This document shows positions 1 to 10,736 of a stretch of 64,000 nucleotides of DNA, in pieces. This DNA is from Ixodes scapularis (Eukaryota > Arthropoda > Arachnida > Ixodida > Ixodidae). The notes beneath the pieces were generated by a model that had not been told where the DNA came from, did not search any database, and saw only the letters and a list, made by a program, of their open reading frames with translations. Location: contig NW_024609846.1 of NCBI RefSeq assembly GCF_016920785.2, positions 119,625,473-119,689,472 of the forward strand, written 5' to 3'. Positions within the stretch are counted from its first letter, which is position 1; each line of letters opens with the position of its first letter. Position numbers and translations under genes: made by a program.

Positions 1-540
1 GTTTCTTTTTCGTCTGTGTCGTGAGCGTGAATGAACCTCCGGGAAGGCACTTGCTGTTAGCGCGGGAGATCGGTGGCCGAGAGGGCAACTTATTAAAGAT
101 TTACGCATCCTTCACGACGCAGAATGCGAGAACTCTGGTTCTTGACTAAAATAGATCTAATGCATAAAGTCAGAGACTAAACTTTTGCATCAAGAACGCT
201 GCGAGGCCGCTGTTGTACGTTCTCGAACTAATAACTTTATTTTCGGAGAACAACCCACAAAACTATAATTGACTTCCGAGAAAAAATACGCACTAGCATA
301 AGATATTTATAGAATTGAATGTAACAGCCAGATAAGGGCTGATACCAGCAGTATCGGAGAGGCCTTTGCTTTATATTATTCCGAGCTTTTTTGGAGAAAA
401 AAAAAGGGTCACATATTAAGTCAACGGGCTTGATGAATTTGTTGAAAGGATATTCTTCAATTGTAAAACGATATAACGGAGGGCTCGGAGGACCCATGAC
501 GCTGGGAGAAATATAGAAGGTTGTTTACAAACTACCCAGT

Positions 541-1365
541 TATAAGGCTCCAAGACCCGATGAAATTTTGTCGGAATTCTGCAAAACATTCAAAAGCTGT
601 AGCTGCACACTCCTTTTTGACGTATTTCGGGAAGCATACGCCGTGGGAGCGCTTCCTCCTTCCTGTTTGAAAACCCACACTGTCCTAATTCGCAAGTTTG
701 ACGACTCTGTAAAACTCCGCTGTGTCACCAATGGACTATAAAATATTCACTAAAAATTCTCACGAGGTTGCTTCAAAACGAAAATTGATAAAATTGTAGG
801 TGGCGACCAAACGTGCGGTATCAAGGGTGAAACAATGCAGTGAATCATTCATATCGCGAAAAGTGTTCTGGAATGTGGCCCAGGATGAAATGGAAAAAGT
901 AGCCATGCTCCAGGTGGATCTCGAGAACGCGTTTGATAGAGTTAACCACGATGTTCTTTGGCAGGTGTTGACACATGTTGGAGTTGGGAAAGTTATTTTT
1001 TTTTTAAGGAATTAGGATGTCCTACAATGATGCTCAACGAGACTTATTATAAACCATACTTTCACTACAAGTATAGCAGTGCTGTCATCTGTCCGGCAAG
1101 GGTGCCCGTGGTCACCATTATTATTTGCCCTATATCTTGAACCCTTTTTGTTTGAACATTATTAAACGTGAAAACATCTAAGGATTCAGTCTCAATTCTG
1201 TCGACGTCGAAGTATTTTGTTCTGACAAAAAAAAAAGTTTCTGAGGCGGTTTTTTATCCAAAAGCTTTTGCAGAGAGGCAGGAGCTGCAGTGAACTGGGC
1301 AAAGTGCACTGGATACTGGCATGGTGCATGGGCGACAAAACCCTTAAAATGTGAAGGTGTAGATG
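541..1365 (+). pseudogene. Non-LTR retrotransposon (LINE) ORF2 fragment, reverse transcriptase part
   Basis: Translated pieces in shifting frames give a LINE ORF2. From 541 it reads KAPRPDEILSEF, FREAYAVGALPPSCLKTHTV and IRKFDDSVKLR. From 893 it reads VAMLQVDLENAFDRVNHDVL, the RT motif with the first catalytic Asp region. From about 1096 it reads SVRQGCPWSPLLFALYLEP in shifted frame, and near 1290 NWAKCTGYWHGAW. Several stops and frameshifts are present. The YADD catalytic box that should lie near 1212 is missing; VEV is followed directly by FCSDKK. The continuation of the same ORF appears at about 6330, beyond the hAT element, in the same orientation. The family (L1/Tx1-like) is not certain. 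Confidence 0.75.
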
Positions 1366-2365
1366 CGGAAAATGCTCTACTGAGTACGTTTCTGTTTTTC
1401 GAAGAATTACATACGAGTAACGAGATTAAAACTGCGGGCCACGTTCACGCGTCCTCAACCGGGCGTTGCTCACGAGGCGTCTACATTGGTGGACGCGATG
1501 TCGGCGTCTGTCCCGGCCGCTGGTCTAAGTCATCTCGCCTCGTGCAGGCTTGCGCGTGGTCTTCTGTTCGCGCGTCCTCCACTCCCTGCACCTCCTCGCA
1601 GCGCATCGCTCCGTTGGCCGAAGGGAGAGCGGGGGTCCCAAACGGCAGGTCGGGTATCGGCAACGTCCCCCGCTGCGCGCGGAGTTTTCCGAGAATGCGG
1701 TCCGGGCCGCAGGGGTGGGCAAGATACTTCGAAATTGTATCTTCGATACCGATACTCGATACCCTCGAAAATTGTATTTGAGATACCGATACAAGATACA
1801 GATGCAAAACTAATCTCCGATACAGATACTGAATACTGTATTTTAGATACCTCGATACATCGCTAAAACCTCATCCGAAGTACTTTAAAATGGGTGTATC
1901 TTATTGCTTTAGATTAATTAACAAAGGTATTAGTTGAATTCTTGTGTTTGTTATATTGCGTCTTTTTTTGAAACGTTTACACAAACGTACAAACCTCCGT
2001 AAAAATATTGCAGCCAAGAGAGCAGCGAGGTATAAAGATACACGCTATTTCAAATCCACAGAATCTACCAAACCAAAACGTTCTATCTATAATTGAGTTT
2101 TAGTCTCCGCAAGTTTTTTTTTCAGAAACACGGACTATGTGGTGTTAACGAGTTATAGTAGATCGTGTTTTCATGGAAAGATATTTGTATTGGGAGCTCG
2201 CGCTGCCACATCGAAGCATGCTCTGAAGCGCGCGCGTGGAGTGGTATCGATCCCATGAAAACGATATACTGAAACTCCCTACTGTCGCTGTCGGGGGCTG
2301 AAGCTCGAAAAACAAATACAGGCATTGAAAGAATCGGGAGAGCGTGTTGGTTAAACATTCATGAG

Positions 2366-2483
2366 GAGGATTTAGAACGCAAGTAAGAAGAAGGGACACA
2401 CAGAAATATGAGACAGACATGGCAGTCGGTGCCTGTCTCGTTTTCATAGTAGTCCCTTGAGTTTACTTGCGTTCTGAATCCTC
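2366..2483. repeat. Foldback repeat, 21-bp arms
   Basis: GAGGATTTAGAACGCAAGTA (2366 onward) is repeated inverted at 2463-2483 with one mismatch. It encloses about 76 bp inside the 3' part of the hAT element. Confidence 0.6.
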
Positions 2484-2635
2484 AAGAAATAACAGACACT
2501 TTTAGATAGACGTACAAGTAGGCAGCAATTTAGCACCATGTTTTGCGTCTTTTCGTTCTGGTCGCTTTATTGTAATATTGTCGCGCAAGAGCTTGCTGCC
2601 GTTTTTGCCGCCCTGGCGGTTGAAAAACCCTTCGG

Positions 2636-5600
2636 TCACGATGGCACCCGTGGGACCGCAGCCTTAAGCAGAAGCATTTGCTCAAAACGCCGGTCTGAAA
2701 GTCCGCCACGATGCGGACGTAAGTTTAGCGACCCGAAGGAGAACAGCCGTTCTACAGGAGGCGAGGAGCACGTTGGGGTGTTGTATCTAATGAAGGCGCT
2801 TCTCAGAGAAGGGTATGAGCGGAGCATATCGAATTCAACTCGAGGATCTTGCAGGTAGCTCAGGAACTCAAGTTTGACTTGATCTTCCTGACAACTGGGG
2901 CTCGTGCCGCAGTGGGCTTCAAAAGAAAAGAATGCATCAGCCGATACGTCAGAGGCTGCAGAGGTTGATGGCGCGCACGCCAAAGGACGCGTGGTATGCT
3001 TGGTTGCATTTACAAAGTCAATTACAGCTTTTTCTGTGAGTTGCTGGCCATGCTCGCGGACATCTTGAGGTTCTCGTGACAACCACCGCAACTTAAAGTA
3101 AGGGTGAAGAACAGCAGCAACAGTCGCTTCATTTGCACTTGGTTTCATTCGCAGAAGCTCGTCAAATCTGCGAATGAACCCAGACGTAACCGCATCCAAA
3201 AGTGGTCTGCAGTAGACGAAGTCCATACCGGCCTTCTCCTGAAGCTTTGATTTTACGGTAAAAAGCGTTGGCAGCAGCTCCCCGAAGAAGCAATCGGACT
3301 GCGCTTGGAGTCGCGTCAGAGCGGAGGCGATGGGCTGCAGGATCTCACAGTACTCGGCAATAAATGCGAAGTCTCTTTCTTGGAATGTCTGCGGATTTAG
3401 TCCATCGCAGACATCTCGCAGTTTATCCTTTGAGCGAAGGAGGTCTTTCATGCTGTCATACAATGAATTCCAGCGTGTTACGCATGGCGTCTTCAGAGAA
3501 TGCCCTATAGGATGTCCACAATAACTTCAGACGACTTGGGTCTTCGAACGCAGTTCCATAGAGCCGAACACTTTGACATGACCGATGTGTTAGCACGTTC
3601 AAAGGACGGTGTCGACAAGGCTGTGACATGCGCATCGAAGATGACGAGGCAAGTTGATTTCAGCATCGTCCAGGTTGTCGGGTTCGACCATAATTTCAAA
3701 GGACAAGTCGGCGGCGACATCATCTGCCAGTTAAAAAAGGAACACATTTAGCCGAAATACTTAAAACAGCACTCAAGATTACATGTTTGGAAACATTTTA
3801 CGGTGAATAACACATATTCATAGAAACTAAAAGAAAAACAGTTGTGCAATAATCAAAAACACTCTCGTTTGCATTAGCTCCAGTGGCTTCATCTTCAATT
3901 ATTTGTATTGCGTATCAAAAGAAGAATTATATGTATCACAAAAATTAACCAAGTCAGCTGCACCAGACAAGAGGAAAATTAGAATCGGTGCATAACATGA
4001 CGGATATTTTTCACACTTCTTGCATTTGTAATCGCACGTTACCCACTTGGGTTTAGGTTATTGAGACAGACGTAAATCAGTCCTTAAAAAATCTGAAAAA
4101 ATTATTGATAATAAGTACAGCATTACCCTTACCCTGGTCAGTAATCTCAGAACAAAAGCCGAACTCCCTGAAGGCTTTGTCGAAGTTGCTGGCGTTGTCT
4201 GTGACCGTGGCTACGACCTTCTCCCGCGAGATGTCGAAGGACTGCCTAATGTCTTCCAGCATTTCTGCTATCCTGTCGTACGTGTGGCTTCCAGGAAACC
4301 TCCTGCAGGCCAGTGCGAGCGACCTCCGAGAAAGGGTGCCAGCATCGATCTAAATAAATATACAAATATTATCATTCATTAGTTACTTAATCATGATTTT
4401 CCACAACTTCTACTTTTTAATACAGAATATGTTATAGGAATGGCCTCAGGCACTTCCGGCGACGCCTTCTTGGTAACGAAGGTGCGGAACACGAAAATTG
4501 AAATATAAAAGACACCGGCAGCGCTCCGATACGAACCAGCGTCCCTCAGATTATGAATCCGATGTCTTAAACACTGAACTACTAGGGACTTTTTTACGAA
4601 TCTCTGACCCTCATACTGTGAATCCGATGTCTTAACCACTGTACTACCGCTCTATGAGGAAACCTTATGCTTCGATTCACCTTACACGTGGGCGAAGCAT
4701 AAAATCTACGTGACCTACGCGTTCCACTCCCGCTCGAGCGCTACTTTTAACAGGGCTTTCTTCCGGAGACGCTCTTTCCAGCAAGCTGATGGAAGCTCCC
4801 CAAAATAATGCGTACACATTCTGTGTTACCACTGCCTTTGTCACGGTAGTGAAGGAAAGAAACACATTTTGTTTTATTCAAAACACAAAGCGCTTACCCA
4901 ATGAACCGTGACACCCATGAAGCTACGATGGTGAGTGGACCAGATGTCAGCTGTGGTTGCAACATAGCTTTGACCAGACAACTTCTCTCGCGCGTCATCC
5001 AGAAACTTTTCCCATTCCTCATCAATTCGCCGACCTAGGGAGCGTCGCGACATCACACTAGTCCCTGGGCGCAAGCCTAAAATAGAAAAAGAGACAATGT
5101 ACAATTATAATGCAGTCTGATTTCGCATAGAATTGAAAGCTCACCTGTTACAAGCTGTATGAAGCCTGGCTCTTCGACTGTCGATAATGAATGCCACCCA
5201 TCCACAACGAACTTGACGATCAGATTGTCTACTTTAGGCTGAGTCAGTTGACTCCCGGGAGAGCAAAATAGTTTCGTTTGGCGCATTTTGTCAGCAGGGG
5301 CGTCGGCCTTTCTCTTGACTGCTTGTTTTCTCCACCCCTCTTTGTACTCATCGAACCTTCTTAGCTCTTGTGGATGCACGCGCTGAAACAAAATAAGTAT
5401 CGATTAATTATATAGCCGCCACACAAGTAATATCACACAAAGCGTACTTCCGTAAGCTATGCAAATGCACCGTTTCGATACATAAGACAGCACTGAAAAA
5501 TTAGATACATATATAGATACACTCTGTTCGACTCAATGCATTTCTTGGCATGTTACAAGCAAACAAAAAATATAATTTATGTTGATTCTGCACCTACCTT

Positions 5601-5759
5601 TAAGTGAAGCTTGAAATTCGAGGTTGACGAGTAGGCGCCAGGGATGGTCGCTTTACAAAACGAACAGGCAGCCTTTACTCTGTCGTCCCTAGATGAAATC
5701 ACGGTAAAATACTTCCCGTCCAAGATGGCACAGCGAGGAGTATTGTCGTTGTCTGCCAT
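2636..5759 (-). pseudogene. hAT transposase with BED zinc finger, five exons, two frameshifts
   Basis: Exon 1 (5598-5759) starts MADNDNTPRC and holds the BED finger (CSFC...SNFKLHLK; the His pair is incomplete before the splice). Exon 2 is 5145-5382 and exon 3 4898-5076 (IDEEWEKFLDDAREKLSG, TTADIWSTHHRSFMGVTVHW). Exon 4 is 4133-4349 (VVATVTDNASNFDKAFREFG, with the conserved TDNASN catalytic-core block). Exon 5 is 2636-3723. All introns have GT-AG borders and matching phases. Exon 5 contains LPRHLRCACHSL, then CVTRWNSLYDS, and ends with the hAT dimerisation block PPVERLFSFGSLNLRPHRG and LSDRRFEQMLLLKA. Two compensating indels between about 3510 and 3625 shift the middle (ERANTSVMSKCSALWN) out of frame. 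The encoded length would be about 627 residues. It is young enough that only this segment is damaged. Confidence 0.85.
4440..4680 (-). repeat. Dimeric tRNA-derived SINE-like repeat
   Basis: On the - strand two consecutive tRNA-like units share the block GTTTAAGACATCGGATTCA (or GGTTAAGACATCGGATTCA). The second folds as a TCGGA/TCTGA anticodon stem around TTCATAA, giving a CAT (Met) anticodon, followed by GGTTCGTATCGG resembling a T arm. The acceptor stem is not intact, so this is a SINE head and not a tRNA gene. It lies in an intron of the hAT transposase. Confidence 0.55.
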
Positions 5760-6329
5760 TGCTAGCCAGTCGACGCGGCGGAACAAATAACATTCAACTC
5801 CAAGACTGGGACTGCGAAGTGCGCACCATACAGTCGGAAATATCAAGTGAAGTTCCGCGGAAAAGAAAACCAGGGACAGAGCTCAGCCTGGCCGCCTAGC
5901 GTTTTGCAGACGGCGCCCTCCTGTCTGGCTCCTGTAGTGCTCTGGGCGGCCGTGCAACCCGGGTTTGCTATAGACACAAAAAAAAGGACAATGCCCGTGC
6001 AGAAATTTCGAAACCGCTCGACTTTCTTTCGATCGTGTTTCTTTGTTTGTTGTTTTAGCCGCGGACACAAGATTTGTTTACTTGATGTTGTCTTTTCGGA
6101 GGCCTTCTATGCTCTAGCTTCCCCTGAACAAGAGTGAAAGAAAACGCAGCTTCGATTTAGAAGCGCACTTTTGCAAGTATCGGGTATTTTTACAATTCAC
6201 GATACTTTCAAAAAGTATCTTCGATACCGATACTTCGATACATGTTTTTCTGGCAAGCGATACCAGATACAAGATACTCAACTCTTCGATACTGCCCAGC
6301 TCGGGGGACGTGTCGGTGGTGAGGAACGC

Positions 6330-6900
6330 GCTTGCCGCTATGGCTATCGGCCACACAACCAGGAAGACATTGAATGGGGTGAAGGACCTTGTAAATATCT
6401 TGGTGTGCCGCTTCACCCATTACCTAATTGCACATTTTATTGGTCTGATGCAGCTAACGATTTGAGACAACGTGTGTCAAGATGGCCCACTCGCGATATG
6501 TCTAATTTCGCAAAAACAACGGCATGCAACTTTTTTTTTTTTTAGTTGTTATGGCGAAGATTATGTACGTGCTGCAAGTATTGAATTGTGCCCGCATGAA
6601 TGTTCAGAAATTCCAATGTGTGTGCTTTGTTCTTATGGAAGTCAGGATCAGAGCGGATGAGGGAACAAACAACCTTTTTAGGCGTATTTCACTCGATGGC
6701 ATGTCAGACAACTCGATGTGGAACAATTTGTGTCACATTTACGTATTTTTTCTGCGGGACCAAGAAGAGCCATTTGTCCGCACATTGATACAAACTAAAT
6801 TAGTCTGCACTTACCTTCCTTACCATCGGTGATTTCTAAACCTATGACAGCCGTAGGTTTTCTAAAAGCTCCTTGCGCCTTTCAGTATTTGGAAATCACC
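6330..6900 (+). pseudogene. LINE ORF2 fragment, C-terminal part
   Basis: It reads CKYLGVPLHPLPNCTFYWSD and AANDLRQRVSRWPTRD, then after a frameshift at a poly-T run (6531-6544) MYVLQVLNCARMNVQKFQCV and later FLRDQEEPFVRTLIQTKLVC. This is the post-RT region of the LINE seen at 541-1365. It is truncated and frameshifted. The two parts are adjacent segments of one ORF2 separated by the hAT insertion and some unassigned sequence. Confidence 0.7.
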
Positions 6901-7392
6901 AATGGCAGGGAGACATGCTAACATTAACCCCCAACCTGTAAATGTCTACTTCACTGAAATAATCATCCAAAATAAAAGCTCCAACTCTTTTTTTTTTTTT
7001 GGGTGGGGGAGGGGGGGGGGGGAGGGATCTGCAAGTTGTTGTTAAAGAATGTTTGGCGTTTACCAGGGTAAATGACGTGCAAATGCTCGTCAGCAGCTGA
7101 TGTCACATCGCGACTTCTGCTCGAAAAAAAACGAAAACGGAGCGTTTTATAAATTCTTGAATTGTCGGCCATGGCCCGGCAAATTCAGGCGATTGATTAA
7201 TTTGTTCTATCCTATTTTTATTAAGAATCATTTACATGCACATGTAAAATCGATCGCTGATAAGCGCATCACGCATTATGCGCATTTGTGTTCGCAAAAA
7301 TGAAACATACAAACGGTAGTAATTAATTTATAGCAGGTATATTCTTTATTTTCTTGGACGCTGAGGTGTCACCGACTTACTAGATATAAGAC

Positions 7393-7660
7393 TTAGATCG
7401 CGAGGGTGTCTTGCAGGTCTCGCGTCAACCGGGCGAATAGACAGGGAAGTTGAAACGACTCCGGAAGCAAGCCACCGCTTCTTCCTGCCATTTTTTTTTT
7501 ATACAAAAAGGAATTAATTTGAAAAGTTCTAAGAGGCGAGTACTCACAGAACACATTGGAACTAACAGGGTACACGGAGTCGCTTTCACTGAAATGTTTA
7601 CTACACACCCGAGAGGTTCTCGAATTTGGCTTTCCTATTTTCAATTTTGATGAGACATTA
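7393..7660 (-). pseudogene. THAP-type zinc finger remnant
   Basis: The - strand reads KIGKPNSRTSRVCSKHFSES, matching the second half of a THAP domain (SRVCSKHF carries the C-x2-H zinc ligands). The first half with the C-x4-C pair and the aromatic positions was not found upstream. THAP domains occur in P-element-like transposases, so this is probably a transposon remnant. A host gene exon cannot be excluded. Confidence 0.4.
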
Positions 7661-8171
7661 CTTTCTCCGTTTTATTTTATCCGAAAAAAGAAAAACAACA
7701 GACAACCTATTTGCCGTAGTATCGATGCTGTAGTGGGGTACATAAAGCGCTGGGTATTCTATTTTCATCATCCAGTTTTTTGTACCGGGGTAGAGAACAG
7801 CACACCGCCATCCCAGCACTTCGACACCTCAGCGCCAAAAGGGTTTGTTGGCACGACTACGCGTACCGCGGTTCCCAGCTTTGGTAAAATGTCCTACTGC
7901 AAATATCACTTCACCAAATAAACACAACGCGTGAAACAGGCTTTGCCGCGCGTTTCCTAAACAGCGGAGGAAGCGAGCTGACGAGCCGAGGGATCCGAGA
8001 TCTGCGCGTTCTGTCCCAGTCTGTCCTACCCGTGACGTCACAAACGATGATGATCATAGCTAGAGAAGCGTCCCCTGTAGTTCGCGCACGCCGCCAATGG
8101 GGATGTTTGTCCTCTAAAATGCTCCCCCTGGCCAATGCTTGCGCGTTCACGTTTCATCGTTTACGGCGCAG

Positions 8172-8260
8172 GTGCTGTCGGAAGCCCACCGTGTACTCAA
8201 GCCCGGCGGTAGGTTCCTCTGCCTGGAGTTCAGCCGAGTGGAGAACCCCTTGCTCCGAAG
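8172..8260 (+). CDS. COQ5: COQ5 (2-methoxy-6-polyprenyl-1,4-benzoquinol methylase), internal exon
   Basis: COQ5 is the mitochondrial SAM-dependent C-methyltransferase of ubiquinone biosynthesis. This exon encodes 29 codons plus two bases and reads VLSEAHRVLKPGGRFLCLEF followed by SRVENPLLR. That contains the UbiE/COQ5 signature R-V-L-K-P-G-G-R-x-x-x-x-E-F-S. It is bounded by an acceptor (ggcgcag) and a consensus donor (AAG|GTAAGC at 8261). The split codon AG|C continues exactly into the exon at 29942. The reading frame begins in phase 0, so an exon carrying the SAM-binding motifs should precede it. I did not find that exon in 1-8171, so it is probably outside the window. The following intron is about 21.7 kb and filled with repeats. 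The family is recognised by protein similarity; the splice sites are read directly. Confidence 0.93.
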
Positions 8261-8316
8261 GTAAGCGGGCATGCACACCACACCGAAACGAAGGCGGCGC
8301 TTACAACACTGACGGT

Positions 8317-8783
8317 TTAAAGGGATACTGAACCGAACTTTGGAGCTCAAAATACAAGGCTGCAACGATAGGCGGGAGGCTGCAAAACTCAATAACATCA
8401 CTCATACAGCAATATATCTAACGGATGGCCGTATTTTTTTTTTTTATTCTTGGTAAAGAAGCGCGCGATTGAACAGGGCCGACGAGGCCGACGAGGCGTG
8501 TGACGTCACGATTCTCGTTCCCTTCCTCTTTGCTTCGTCCCCTCCAGCATGGTGAACTGAAGCGAGGAGGAGAGAAGCAAGGCCGCTTTCTCTCATTTTC
8601 AACTGTCACAGCAGGATCGTTACGTCATAGTCCTCGCTTGATAGCACCCTTCTTTCCCCAAAATACGGCCATCCGTTTGAGATGTCGACGTACGAGTGAT
8701 GTTTTGGAGTTAGTAGCATCCCGTTTCAACGCTTCTGCGGCCTTTTTGTGCGAAATTCAAATTTCGGTTCAGCATCTCTTGAA
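8317..8783. mobile_element. Foldback MITE just downstream of a COQ5 exon
   Basis: The left end TTAAAGGGATACTGAACCGA matches the reverse complement of the right end (TTCAAGAGATGCTGAACCGA). Inside, a second arm pair AACGGATGGCCGTATTTT is exact (8417-8434 and 8660-8677). The element starts 57 bp after the COQ5 donor at 8260. Confidence 0.65.
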
Positions 8784-9281
8784 GACCGTCGATATAGTTT
8801 TCACTAGAGCAGTGACAAGTGTCAAAGGCTCCTTGTTATTATCAGCCAACGTAACGAGCTGATCGGGGGAAAACCAATTTTTTTTTCTCATTTGGTGATT
8901 GCTTGTTTGCAAAAAAGAAGTGCTTGAAGCATTGAGTGATGGATGCTCCAGATCTGAAGAACTATTTTCCTATGTTATTTTCGCCCAAACTGTTCGATGG
9001 GAAGTATGATAGCAAAATGTGCGTGATATAAACCAATCTATAAATTAGCTCGATGGCTTTCTCTGTCCACCCAGCACCGAACTCTTGTGCAGGTAGGTTC
9101 GCGAGTTTCCGCGTCTCCGGCGTTCTCAGAGGCGTATGAATTCGGAAGGTCAAGTAGGCGAGGCCCCGAAGTCCCCTTCACGCCCTGTAGGGCCCTTCAA
9201 AAACCTTCCATGTTATCGGTAGTGAAAGCGATTCTGAAGGTTGTTTGATTTTAATTCGAACAGTTTTATTACAAAAAAAAA

Positions 9282-9905
9282 AATCCGTGAAAGGTACACT
9301 ACTGGGGTTTGTGCAGGTGTGTTATACTGTCCCGGAGGAGGAGGACGAGGAGGAGGAGGTGGGCATAATATAGGGATCTAGTTCTCACGATAAGTCAGAT
9401 AAATAAAATATCTTAATTAACTTTTTTTGTAATTTGGCAAGAGACATATGGCTCCAATTCAAGAATTGCTGGCCGTCATCCAAGACCACTAAGTCAGTCA
9501 ATCTTAGAAATGCTGGGAGCACGTGGGAAGCTTGGAGGTGTACCAAGGTTGTCTCTGGTGCAGCAGGCGCAAAGCTAGCGGTGGGAAAACTTGGATGATT
9601 AGATTATCATCCGCGTTTTTCCACCGCTAGGTTTGCGCCTGCTGCACGGGCGGTAACTCTGGTGCACCCCCGCGCTTTCCACGTGCTCCAAGTCGTTAGA
9701 AAATTGATTGACTTAGTGCTTTTGGATGACGGTCAGCTATTGTTTAATAGGAACCATGTGTCTATTTTCACCAACCAAAAAAGTTATGTAAAAGATTTTA
9801 GTTATTTATCCGACTTATCGTGAGGATTAGACCCCGATATTATGTTCCCCCGTGGCCGTATATAAAACACCTGCACAAAGCGGATTAGCGCATCTTTCAC
9901 AGATT
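9282..9905. mobile_element. Long foldback element (about 620 bp hairpin)
   Basis: The two halves are inverted copies almost end to end. Outer arms are CCGTGAAAG / CTTTCACAG, then TTTGTGCAGGTGT at 9312 against ACACCTGCACAAA at about 9868. Further in, GAGCACGTGG, GTGCAGCAGGCGCAAA and CTAGCGGTGG are paired. The centre is at about 9600. The left arm has a GGAGGA microsatellite (9333-9360) that the right arm lacks. Confidence 0.75.
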
Positions 9906-9907
9906 GT

Positions 9908-10337
9908 TTTTAATGCGAAAGCATTAACTGTCCCATAGAGCGGGCTGACGTCATCAGCTTTGAAGCCCCGCCAAACGGCACCTTAAATCCTTTCTCAAAA
10001 TGATGCCAGCTTCCAGCTATGAAACCACATGAAAAGCCCAAACAACGAACCGCACCTAGTTTCCCCGATCCCAAAGGAGAGGAGTAAAGCTGATCGATTT
10101 CGGCTCCGGTCCCATTGGCTGGCGCGCGTCGTAGTTTAAAGGAATAAGGCTCCCATTGGTCCCTGCGCGTCAGTTTCATCGACCGCCACCCCATGGCGCG
10201 GCGTGTCCGTCAGCGCGGCAGTAACAAAAGAGTCCAAGGTAAGAGCGGCGAGGAGAGGGCTCGCTTTGCCGTCGGCGCAAATACTCCGCAGACGAAACAA
10301 GGGACCAGGAGAATGACATGCATGCTTTCGCAGTCAC
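9908..10337. mobile_element. MITE-like repeat with AATGCGAAAGCAT ends
   Basis: The left end TTAATGCGAAAGCATTAA and right end GACATGCATGCTTTCGCAGT are imperfect inverted repeats about 420 bp apart. The interior has no coding content. Confidence 0.4.
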
Positions 10338-10691
10338 AACTCATAAGAAGTGCTTAGATGTACTTTTGGGGAAAAATGAAATGCGAACAGAGGAGCGCGT
10401 GGCTCGCGGTACAGGCTGCGCCGCCTGGAAGTGAGCCTAGGGGCGAGGCTGTCTGGCCTACTCCCACGTGTATATGACCCTCGTTCGACGCTTCCCAAGC
10501 TTCGGCACTACGCCTCTCGGTGCGTTGAAAGCTTTCACTGCTATCGTTGCGCGCCCGACGCGTGCGGCGCGAGGTAGCTCGCCGCTAGTAGCAGCTAAAG
10601 CGCGCGCTAGCTTCCCAAGCTTCCCAAGCTTCGGCGCAATGCCGTAGCTTGGGAAGCACGGAGCGAGGAGGCCATACATTTTCGCCCCTAT

Positions 10692-10736
10692 AAATGCGAA
10701 CAGAGGAGCGAGCAACCCGCTCCTCTGTTCGCATTT
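10692..10736. repeat. Perfect 19-bp hairpin (AAATGCGAACAGAGGAGCG)
   Basis: Left arm 10692-10710 and right arm 10718-10736 are exact inverse copies with a 7-nt loop. A third partial copy is at about 10379. The region 10370-10800 also holds repeats of CTTCCCAAGCTTCGG. Confidence 0.7.

Larger units (their letters stand above)
1710..6305 (-). mobile_element. hAT DNA transposon with GATAC subterminal arrays
   Basis: The left end starts CAGGGGTGGGCAAGATAC at 1710, a typical hAT terminus. The right end, reverse-complemented, reads GAGCTGGGCAGTATCG near 6305 and shares TGGGCA. Both ends carry dense arrays of GATAC/GTATC words (about 1722-1862 and 6176-6296), the usual subterminal transposase-binding pattern in hAT elements. 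The interior encodes a BED-type hAT transposase on the - strand. No convincing 8-bp target duplication was found, so the outer boundaries are approximate. A tRNA-derived repeat (4440-4680) sits in one intron. Confidence 0.7.

Noticed and set aside
1..540. Short frames such as the - strand frame at 237-497
   Set aside because: No recognisable motif, AT-rich, no conserved pattern; treated as intergenic.
1290..1781. A 163-codon + strand frame as a gene
   Set aside because: The first part is LINE ORF2 and the end runs into the hAT terminus, so it is a chance read-through.
4513..4640. A functional tRNA-Met gene
   Set aside because: The anticodon arm folds, but there is no intact acceptor stem, and the unit is duplicated in SINE fashion.
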